From Verrucomicrobiota bacterium (GTDB lineage Bacteria; Verrucomicrobiota; Verrucomicrobiia; Limisphaerales; JACRJZ01): a stretch of DNA of 64,000 nucleotides. Below are positions 31,980 through 38,938 of the stretch, in pieces. How positions within the stretch are numbered: the stretch's first letter is position 1; every line of letters starts with the position of its first letter. The position numbers and the translations under genes are program-made. The notes under the pieces were generated by a model. That model did not search any database and was not told the origin of the DNA. It saw only the letters and a list, made by a program, of their open reading frames with translations. The stretch lies in the NCBI GenBank assembly GCA_016219875.1, contig JACRJZ010000122.1, forward strand, positions 1-64,000, in the 5' to 3' direction.

Positions 31980-33197
31980 TTATTGCGGAAGCTCCTCTTT
32001 GATGATGGCAACCACTTCGTCCCGAACGGCGGCCCAGTTGCCGCCGTTCTGGCTGGCCAGCGCCTCAAGAATCTGGCGCAGAATCTCCGGGTAATCCCGG
32101 CGGTCCACGGCCTCCTCTTTCATCTTGGTCAGCACGGCCCGGATGGTTTCGGGATTCTCCGCTGCGCCGCCGGAGTCGCCGGACAGAAGCGATTCATCCA
32201 GCCGGACCTTGATCTTGCGTTCTTGCGTCCGCTGCCATTCGACGAATCGCCACATGCGCCGATACGCGCCGGCCTTGCTCTGCCATTTGTCCACCCGGTC
32301 GTAAAACGTGCGGAGCGGAACCTCCAGAAACTCCGCCGCCGCCTTGCGGTTGCCCAGCGCCATGATGACGGTGAACGCCCGGAAGTCCTCGCCGTCCACG
32401 CTCAGGGCGAACTTCAAATGCCCTTCCGCATGGAGCCGCCGCAGGTCTTCGTTCTCCTGGCGCAGCTCGTAAGTGCCCTTGGCCAGCGCCTCGATGTTGC
32501 GGTCAATCCGTTCGACGGTCTTCACCAAGCCCCGGCCTTCCCCCAGCCGCTTGGCGAACTCCGTCAGCACCGCATCAATCGGCGAGATGGCCCGAAGCTG
32601 TCCGCCATCTTCGACGCCCAACGCGCCGGCCAACGGCAGCAACAAAAAGCCGTGCCGGTGTTGCATCTGTTCCACCGTTGCCGAGTGACAAGCCGCTGTC
32701 GGCGTCGCCAGAATGAACGGCCCGGCTTGCGCAGACAGGATGCTTTCCAATTCCTTCAGCAACGCCGTTTCGTCGTAGGGCACATAAAACAACACCGGAA
32801 TCCGCCCCGGCCCGTGCGTGCCGATGCGGATGGCCCCGCGCAAGCCGTGGCCAGCCGTGCCCGTCGCCGCGTCGAAACCCAGCGCCCGCCGCACCGCCTC
32901 GCCGAGCTTGGCCGCGTTCAGCGCATAAATGAGCGTATCTTTCGGTTCCAACCAGATCGGGGAGCACTCATCACCGCCGCATACGCACACTGCCACCAGT
33001 CCGACATCGGTTTCCCGGATTTCATGTGTGCAATGGCAGACAGGGTGTTCCGTGCAGGGATAGGACTGGCTTTGCTCCTGGGTCGCCTGAAGGAAATGCA
33101 ATGCCTTGTCAAACTCGCCGCCCAGCGCCCACCGCCAATCCGCCAGCACGCCGGCTTCCAGCGCCAAGCTATTCCACAAGCCCGGTCGCGTCTTCAT
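31980..33197 (-). CDS. Zinc-cluster plus Fis-type HTH protein
   Basis: A 405-aa protein. The ATG at 33197 is preceded by a good ribosome-binding site (GGAGGAAA); a longer frame to 33260 lacks one. Residues 48-78 hold a Cys/His cluster (YPCTEHPVCHCTHEI, VCVCGGDEC) likely to bind zinc. Residues about 230-262 form a coiled coil (NIEALAKGTYELRQENEDLR). Next comes a Fis/NtrC-type helix-turn-helix (ALGNRKAAAEFLEVPLRTFY, then DRVDKW). This suggests a phage transcriptional activator or a replication regulator. Overlaps the upstream gene by 29 bases. Confidence 0.55.
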   Translation of the reverse strand: MKTRPGLWNSLALEAGVLADWRWALGGEFDKALHFLQATQEQSQSYPCTEHPVCHCTHEIRETDVGLVAVCVCGGDECSPIWLEPKDTLIYALNAAKLGEAVRRALGFDAATGTAGHGLRGAIRIGTHGPGRIPVLFYVPYDETALLKELESILSAQAGPFILATPTAACHSATVEQMQHRHGFLLLPLAGALGVEDGGQLRAISPIDAVLTEFAKRLGEGRGLVKTVERIDRNIEALAKGTYELRQENEDLRRLHAEGHLKFALSVDGEDFRAFTVIMALGNRKAAAEFLEVPLRTFYDRVDKWQSKAGAYRRMWRFVEWQRTQERKIKVRLDESLLSGDSGGAAENPETIRAVLTKMKEEAVDRRDYPEILRQILEALASQNGGNWAAVRDEVVAIIKEELPQ

Positions 33198-34479
33198 GGT
33201 CCGTTTCCTCCACGATGAATTTCCGCGCCGCCAGCCACCGCTCCACGAGCAGACTGTCATCGTCCCGCCCGTACAGCGCCTTGTTCGACGGGAGGATCGT
33301 CACCCGCCGAGCCTTCTTCGCCGCGGTGAACTTGATTTCAAACGTCGCCCGCGTGATTGCGCCGGGTGGCTTGGGCCATTCCACGCGCCCCTTTTCCAGC
33401 AAGGCGAAGATGTCATCCGACTTTCGCGTCACCCGCTCCCGCGGCTTGACCGGAAAGAAGAACTCCACTTCCTTCAAAACCACCCGCTCGATGCCCGGCA
33501 CATCCAGACAGGCCAGACAGTTCCGCCCGTCGTTGACCAGCGGCGCCAGCGTGTATTTGGCCGTGCCGGGAAAGAACCGTTCATCCCTGAAAAGGTGTAG
33601 CCCAAACGCCTTGAGGAACTCCGCGCGTTCACTCTTGCCACAGCAGTTGAGCCGCATCTCGCCGCGCGCCGGATCATACACCAGCACGTCATGCTTCTGC
33701 GGACGGTAGAACACGCTGCCCGGCTGCCCATCCTCCATCGTGCCTTCCCGCCGGCAAGGCATCCCATGCCGCACCAGAAACCAGCACTCGCCGTGTTGGG
33801 GAAACACGAACACCCGCGCCCCGCGCCCGCGTTTCCGGGCGTCATACCAATCATTGAGCCGCGCTTCCAGCGCCGCCACTTGCTCCGCTTGTGGCAGAAC
33901 AAATGCCGGCAGCGGGTCCGCCTCGGCCGCGAAATACTGAAACGACCGGGGCCGCGTCAGTTCCAGCGAAACGTGCAGCCGTTCCACCAGCGCCCTGTCC
34001 AAGAGCCAGGCTTGCACCGCCACGTCCGCCGGAGCCGGGTCGCTTCCAACCGCCAGCGTCAATCCGCTGGCCGCCGTCGCCTCCAAAATGGCGTCCATCC
34101 CCGCTGGTTCCGCGATTTCCAAGATGACATGCAACGACTCCACAAGTTCTCCCGGCATGTCCGCCGTCGGCTCCATCAAGACCCCGGCCAGCCGGGCGTA
34201 GTCCACGGCCTGCCCATTGCCGTCCCCTGGCAGGACCATGCCGCGCCGCGCCAGGTAATCACGGGCCGGGTGCAGCCAGGCCAGGAGCGATTCCGGCCGG
34301 ATGCGGCTCAACGTGTCCGGGTCCGAGAACCGTCGCCCCGCCGGGCTTGGCCCGGTGCTGGCGTTGCGGGCCGGGACCGCCGGGCCGTCGCTCCCGTCGG
34401 GCCAAAGTTGCGGTTGAAAAGTCTGGGCGCCGGTGCGCCCGCCTTGAGATTGTGTTGCTCGAATCATCATCTTGGTCAC
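33169..34479 (-). CDS. Early phage protein of unknown function
   Basis: A 436-aa protein, the rightmost gene of the element. Residues 1-50 are disordered. The remainder looks globular, with LLAWLHPARDYLARRGMVLP, a central VFVFPQHGECWFLVRHGMPC, paired cysteines in LNCCGKSE and NCLACLDV, and LEKGRVEWPKPPGAI near the end. None of these matches a family I can name; it has no tyrosine- or serine-recombinase motif. First gene behind the repeat-bearing region at 34542. Confidence 0.55.
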   Translation of the reverse strand: MTKMMIRATQSQGGRTGAQTFQPQLWPDGSDGPAVPARNASTGPSPAGRRFSDPDTLSRIRPESLLAWLHPARDYLARRGMVLPGDGNGQAVDYARLAGVLMEPTADMPGELVESLHVILEIAEPAGMDAILEATAASGLTLAVGSDPAPADVAVQAWLLDRALVERLHVSLELTRPRSFQYFAAEADPLPAFVLPQAEQVAALEARLNDWYDARKRGRGARVFVFPQHGECWFLVRHGMPCRREGTMEDGQPGSVFYRPQKHDVLVYDPARGEMRLNCCGKSERAEFLKAFGLHLFRDERFFPGTAKYTLAPLVNDGRNCLACLDVPGIERVVLKEVEFFFPVKPRERVTRKSDDIFALLEKGRVEWPKPPGAITRATFEIKFTAAKKARRVTILPSNKALYGRDDDSLLVERWLAARKFIVEETDHEDATGLVE

Positions 34480-34541
34480 GCGGAACAGCCTGCCACAGGG
34501 GGTCGGACAAATACGGGGCTACCCCCCTTTCCGCGTCCCAA

Positions 34542-34566
34542 AACTTACTCACAAACTTATTCACAA
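34542..34566. promoter_or_regulatory. Tandem 12-bp direct repeat, operator-like
   Basis: AACTTACTCACAA (34542) and AACTTATTCACAA (34554) repeat with 12-bp spacing about 65-90 bp upstream of the first early gene. Placement suits a repressor or activator site. 34567-35192 contains no supported gene. Confidence 0.45.
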
Positions 34567-34915
34567 CCCTGCCTCTCCGCCGCCCTCGTTTTGCGCCGTC
34601 GCCCCCTGCCCGCGTCGCTGCCTGCCGGCCATCAAACCGAGTGCCCTTTTGCGATTGGCGAACTCGCGCGGACCTGCTTCAATTGGCGGCGTGAAAAACG
34701 CGCCATGCCCTGGCCCGTCGCAGCGACCGTTCCGACCCGGTTCGCAGGCGGCGGGACGTTTCCAAGCTGAAAAGTCCTGACAAGTCCTGACACAACTTCC
34801 GCATGAATGGTGTCTAAACCCGCATGGCCTCCAAAACCGACACATGCAATATCGTCAATGTGTATGCGGCTTTCATGCGTGTTCACGCAAATTCAGACAT
34901 GGGTTACATTGGATT

Positions 34916-34963
34916 GAAAACCTGCGCTACCCGGTGTGCCGGGCGGGAGCTTGATGCAGCCTT
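34916..34963. mobile_element. Truncated end of the 201-bp MITE-like element
   Basis: GAAAACCTGCGCTACC...GGCGGGAGCTTGATGCAGCC is the inverted left end of the element at 54411 (bases about 54413-54460). The other end is missing. It lies just outside the phage genes. Confidence 0.75.
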
Positions 34964-35192
34964 GACCCAGCGGGCTGAGGCCATTGGATTCAGAAAAGAA
35001 GGGGATGAAGGCGGTCTGCCGAAGCTCTGTCCGGCGCACCACGGGCCAGCCTCCTCCCATTCCTGCCTGAATCCGATGGTCTCGCTCCCAGATCCACCCG
35101 CGGCCTCCAGAAGTTGCCAGCGCAGTCGGGTTGCGAAGGATTGGGAGTGGGCCGGCCTTGCCAGGCGACGGCGATGGTGGTTCCATCGGCGC

Positions 35193-35903
35193 ATGGATTT
35201 CGCCGCCGAGAGCGAGTCGCAGACCTTCAGCGTCGGCCCGGACTGCGTGATCATCCAGGACGGGATCGTGTACCTCTACGCGCGTCGCCCCTTCCCGGAC
35301 TGGACGATCCGCGAGTTTAGCCGGCAGGCGATTTACTTTCGCGACGGGAAGTTTTATCTCCGGCTCAAGGAGGCGGCGCCGAAACCTTACGCCGTCCGTT
35401 ACGAACTCGCCCCGTGGCCCGCGGACTTGCACGAGCAGTCAAAGCAGTCGTTCGTCTATGACGAAGCCGCGGTGGCCGCGCGGGACCGCGGCGCGCGCTA
35501 CGCGCACGGCCAGGAGTTCGTCCACCGGTTCCTGTTCCTGCTCTATCCGCTGCTGGGTTTCTGTTGGTCGGGGACCAAGGAACGCGTGCTGCAGCCCTTG
35601 GGATTCGTGCCGGTGTCCATCACGGCTGCGTCCACGGCGCTGGAGTTCGGGCTGGCGCTGCTGCAAGGCATTCTCTTTGGCTACCTCGGCGGCGGCGTCT
35701 TTGCCCAGGCCCAATCCGCAATGGCCCTGCACCCGGCCACGTTCGATCCGCCCTCCAGACTCGTCGATCTGGGCATCTTCCTGGTCCTGCTGCTCGACTG
35801 CGTGATGCGCTACAGCCAGGTCTTGCGGGGTGATGAAGTGCCGGACGGCTTTCTGGAATGGCTGTTCCGGTTTCGGCGCAAGAGGCGGACGCCGCCGGAG
35901 TAG
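35193..35903 (+). CDS. Membrane protein of unknown function
   Basis: A 236-aa protein; the ATG at 35193 is chosen since upstream in-frame sequence crosses the MITE fragment at 34916. Residues 1-85 are a soluble domain (TFSVGPDCVIIQDGIVYLYA, FYLRLKEAAPKPYAV). Then three hydrophobic segments follow: FLFLLYPLLGFCW, the ALEFGLALLQGILFGYLGGG region, and LGIFLVLLLDCVMRY. The C terminus is basic. No family recognised. Confidence 0.6.
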   Translation: MDFAAESESQTFSVGPDCVIIQDGIVYLYARRPFPDWTIREFSRQAIYFRDGKFYLRLKEAAPKPYAVRYELAPWPADLHEQSKQSFVYDEAAVAARDRGARYAHGQEFVHRFLFLLYPLLGFCWSGTKERVLQPLGFVPVSITAASTALEFGLALLQGILFGYLGGGVFAQAQSAMALHPATFDPPSRLVDLGIFLVLLLDCVMRYSQVLRGDEVPDGFLEWLFRFRRKRRTPPE

Positions 35904-36077
35904 TGAGTTGGGTGAAGACGAGCCAGCCCGCATTTCCTACCTGGGGCCTCGATCGCCGACTGGACGTAGCGGCGAACTGGTGTTCGCCGCGCTTCTCGGC
36001 CCTTTCAACCCCCGTCGCCTCAAACGAATGGCGGCAAACGCCAGTTTGCCGCTACGCTGACTGCCAAGAAATCCTTC

Positions 36078-37547
36078 CTAGCCGTCCACCGGCGGTTTCT
36101 GCTTGTGCCACGCGGTCGCCTGTTCGTAAGCGTGGGCCACCTTCAGCACGGCCGGCTCGCCGAGCGGCTTACCCAGAATCTGCAGACCAATAGGGAGCTT
36201 GGGCGACGCCGTGAAGCCGCACGGAACGCTGATGCCGCACAGGCCCGCGAGGTTGCACGGGACGGTGAAAATGTCGATGAGGTACATCTGCAACGGATCG
36301 TCCGCCTTTTCGCCAATCTTGAATGCGGCCGTGGGTGAGGTGGGCGTGACGATGGCATCGACCGTCTCGAAGGCCCTCAGAAAATCCTGCCGGATGAGGG
36401 TGCGGACTTTCTGCGCCCGTAAGTAATAGGCGTCGTAGTAACCGCTGCTCAGCACGTAGGTGCCGAGGACGATGCGCCGCTTCACCTCCGGGCCGAAGCC
36501 CGCGCCGCGCGTGCGCCCATACATCTCGATCGGGTCCGCGCCGTCCACGCGCGCGCCGTAACGCACGCCGTCGAAGCGCGCCAGGTTGGCCGAAGCTTCG
36601 GCGGTCGCGATGATGTAGTAGCTGGCGATGGCGTAGTCGCTGTGCGGGAGTGAAATCTCGACCAGCTCCGCGCCGAGTTCCTGCAACGTTTTCACCGCCG
36701 CCTCCACCGCCCGCTTCACTTCAGGATCCAGTCCGCCGACGAAATACTCCTTCGGCAGTCCGAGTTTGAGGCCGCGCAGATTCCCGTCCAGCGTGGCCGC
36801 GTAATCGGGCACGGGCTGCGGCACGCTCGTCGAATCGCGCGGGTCATGTCCGCCGATCACTCCGAGCATGAGGGCGGCGTCGCGGACGGTCTTGCCGAAC
36901 GGCCCGATCTGGTCGAGCGACGAGGCGTAGGCCACCAGGCCGTAGCGCGAGACGCGGCCGTAGGTTGGCTTCAGACCCACGCACCCGCTTAAGGCCGCCG
37001 GCAGACGGATCGATCCACCGGTGTCGGAGCCGAGACTGGCAATGCACTCGTCCGCAGCCACCGCTACCGCCGAGCCGCCGGAGGAGCCGCCGGGCGCGCG
37101 GGTCAAGTCCCACGGATTGTGAGTGACGCCGAACGCGGAGTTCTCCGTGGAACTGCCCATCGCGAACTCGTCCATGTTCAGCCGGCCAAACACGACGGCG
37201 CCCGCGTCCTTCAACTTTTCAATCACCGTCGCGTCGAAGGGGGAAACGTAGTGGCCCAGAATCTTGGAGCCGCAGTTGAGGGGTTGCCCCTTGACGGCAA
37301 TCACGTCCTTGACCGCGACGGGCACGCCGAGGAGCGGCTTCTGCGCGTGCGTGACGCCGGCCTGGAGCGCGGCATCTGCGGCCTCGGCTTGCGCCAGCGC
37401 GTCGGCGGCGTGGTGGCTGAGGAAGGCGTGGAGGCGGCCATCGACCCGGGCGATTTGGTCGAGGCAGGCTTGGGTGGCTTCGCGGGCGGAAACCTCGCGC
37501 CGCGCCAGCTTGGTGGTGAGTTCAGAGATCGTGAGTCGGTGGATCAT
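36078..37547 (-). CDS. gatA: Aspartyl/glutamyl-tRNA amidotransferase subunit A
   Basis: A 489-aa amidase-signature enzyme. It releases ammonia from glutamine to convert Glu-tRNA(Gln) or Asp-tRNA(Asn) to the amide. The Ser-cisSer-Lys triad is complete: Lys80 in GVPVAVKDVI, the Gly-Ser block APGGSSGGSAVAVAADE, and the nucleophile in SLGSDTGGSIRLPAALSGCV. GLKPTYGRVSRYGLVAYASS follows as usual. Start at the ATG 37547 gives the family's normal length. Forms a minus-strand cluster with gatC, with a VOC gene between them; gatB is not in the window. Confidence 0.95.
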   Translation of the reverse strand: MIHRLTISELTTKLARREVSAREATQACLDQIARVDGRLHAFLSHHAADALAQAEAADAALQAGVTHAQKPLLGVPVAVKDVIAVKGQPLNCGSKILGHYVSPFDATVIEKLKDAGAVVFGRLNMDEFAMGSSTENSAFGVTHNPWDLTRAPGGSSGGSAVAVAADECIASLGSDTGGSIRLPAALSGCVGLKPTYGRVSRYGLVAYASSLDQIGPFGKTVRDAALMLGVIGGHDPRDSTSVPQPVPDYAATLDGNLRGLKLGLPKEYFVGGLDPEVKRAVEAAVKTLQELGAELVEISLPHSDYAIASYYIIATAEASANLARFDGVRYGARVDGADPIEMYGRTRGAGFGPEVKRRIVLGTYVLSSGYYDAYYLRAQKVRTLIRQDFLRAFETVDAIVTPTSPTAAFKIGEKADDPLQMYLIDIFTVPCNLAGLCGISVPCGFTASPKLPIGLQILGKPLGEPAVLKVAHAYEQATAWHKQKPPVDG

Positions 37548-37564
37548 GGCGTCGGCGGGCCGCT

Positions 37565-37918
37565 TCAGGAATTGCGCTGGTGAATGATCAGGTGGTTGTC
37601 GTCCGGATCGGCCACGATGGCGAACCGGCAGACCGGCGTGGTCGTGACCTCCATCACAAACCGGGCGCCTCGGCCCTTGAGTCGGGCGAGTTCCGCATCC
37701 AGGTCGTCCACCTCGAAGGCGATGACTCCGCCTCTCAGTCCTGGCTTGTGATCGGCGTCCATCGACGAGATGGCGAAGGTGCCATCCGCGATGTCGTACT
37801 CGATCCATTCGTCCTGGAAGCTGTGCGTCAACTTCAGGCCCAGCACGCCTTCGTAGAACTGGCGCGCGCGGGCGACATCGGTGACGGGGTAAACGGAAAA
37901 AGCGATGGAGGTGATCAT
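37565..37918 (-). CDS. VOC-family (glyoxalase-like) protein
   Basis: A 117-aa protein with two beta-alpha-beta-beta-beta modules: ITSIAFSVYPVTDVARARQF YEGVLGLKL and GGVIAFEVDDLDAELARLKG, ending in FAIVADPDDNHLIIHQ. Metal ligands are not obvious at all the usual positions, so a catalytic role is open. It lies between gatC and gatA with gaps of 12 and 17 bases, hence likely in the same operon. Confidence 0.8.
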   Translation of the reverse strand: MITSIAFSVYPVTDVARARQFYEGVLGLKLTHSFQDEWIEYDIADGTFAISSMDADHKPGLRGGVIAFEVDDLDAELARLKGRGARFVMEVTTTPVCRFAIVADPDDNHLIIHQRNS

Positions 37919-37930
37919 AACAGGAAGGAG

Positions 37931-38218
37931 TTATTCGACGATTTTCGGAACCACGAACAGCCCGCCCGCCGCGGCAGGAGCGTTGCGCAGCGCGTCCTCA
38001 TTGGTCAGGCCGGGCCGCAAGGCATCGGGCCGGGTCACGTTGACCAGCGGCACCGCATGGGCCATCGGCTCGACCTGGCTCACGTCGAGTTCGTTGAGCT
38101 TGTCGATGTAGGTCAGGACCTGGCCGAGCTGCGCGCTGAACTTCTGTTCCTCTTCGGGCGTCAGATGCAGGCGGGCCAGGTGCGCGACGTATTTGACATC
38201 AATGTCCGGTGCAGCCAT
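37931..38218 (-). CDS. gatC: Aspartyl/glutamyl-tRNA amidotransferase subunit C
   Basis: A 95-aa protein with VKYVAHLARLHLTPEEEQKF, LGQVLTYIDKLNELDVSQVE and PMAHAVPLVNVTRPDALRPG, the full GatC pattern. GatC clamps GatA to GatB in the amidotransferase complex. First gene of the gatC-VOC-gatA run. Confidence 0.9.
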   Translation of the reverse strand: MAAPDIDVKYVAHLARLHLTPEEEQKFSAQLGQVLTYIDKLNELDVSQVEPMAHAVPLVNVTRPDALRPGLTNEDALRNAPAAAGGLFVVPKIVE

Positions 38219-38420
38219 GCGGCGACATTGTCGGGCGACCGTAGAAAAGGCAAAACGAAAAAGGGCGTTTCATCCCGTCGTCACGCAGGAATGGTCCGGT
38301 TCACCGCCGGCTTTTCAGCCCAGCCAATCTGCATGGAACTGATTTGCGGCCAATTCGACGCGCGCCGGTTTCCATGAACCTTCCGCTTGATAAAGACCGC
38401 TGGAAAACTAGAGTTCAGCC

Positions 38421-38618
38421 GTGCAGACATTGAACGCGCATTTTGACGGAAGGTTCATCGTGTTGGACGAACCCGCCCGGTTGAAGCCCAACGCCAAGGT
38501 GACGGTCCTCGCGCCGGACGCGAACGACGACTTGGCCGACGGCTGTGCGCGTCTGTCCGAAGCCACCTTCCAGAGAATCTGGGACAATCCGCTGGATGCC
38601 GACTATGACCGGCTGTAA
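38421..38618 (+). CDS. Antitoxin of a MazF/PemK-type module
   Basis: A 65-aa protein. It opens NAHFDGRFIVLDEPARLKPN, a beta-strand region seen in small antitoxins, and has an acidic helical C terminus (FQRIWDNPLDADYD) for toxin binding. It overlaps the toxin gene by 14 bases. The pairing is the main evidence. Confidence 0.65.
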   Translation: MQTLNAHFDGRFIVLDEPARLKPNAKVTVLAPDANDDLADGCARLSEATFQRIWDNPLDADYDRL

Positions 38619-38934
38619 ACGCGGCGCGATCGTCCTGCTCCCGTTTCCGTTCTCGGATCAATCGTCCGCAAAAATCCGCCCCGCCATTGTGGTCAGCCCC
38701 GAATATCCTTCGGAGGATTTGCTCGTGGTGGCGGTGACTTCGGTGGACGACGGGCTGCGTCCGGGTGAGTTTGCCATCCAATTCTGGCGCGAGGCGGGGC
38801 TGATCCACCCTTCGTTTGCCAAGCGGGCGGTGGCTTCGGTGGCGGGTAATCTGGTCAGAAAACAACTCGGCCAGTTGCGCGAACCTGACTTGGCAAAGCT
38901 CGACGTTGCGCTCAGCTCTTGGTTTGGGCTGTAA
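38605..38934 (+). CDS. MazF/PemK-family toxin (endoribonuclease-like)
   Basis: A 109-aa protein; the ATG at 38605 lies within the antitoxin's last codons. KRGAIVLLPFPFSDQSSAKI RPAIVVS is the CcdB/PemK fold opening with the RPAIV motif, and LVVAVTSVDD supplies the conserved Thr-Ser strand. Family members cleave mRNA at short motifs; the N-terminal GxI(V)LLxFPF loop is intact. No further operon partners. Confidence 0.8.
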   Translation: MTGCKRGAIVLLPFPFSDQSSAKIRPAIVVSPEYPSEDLLVVAVTSVDDGLRPGEFAIQFWREAGLIHPSFAKRAVASVAGNLVRKQLGQLREPDLAKLDVALSSWFGL

Positions 38935-38938
38935 GCCG

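Noticed and set aside
34632..34886. 84-codon minus-strand frame upstream of the early genes
   Set aside because: No motif or ribosome-binding site, and it covers likely control sequences.
10590..34970. tRNA gene or att core at the ends of the phage element
   Set aside because: I looked for tRNA T-arm sequences and for a repeated core shared by both ends and saw none that I could defend.
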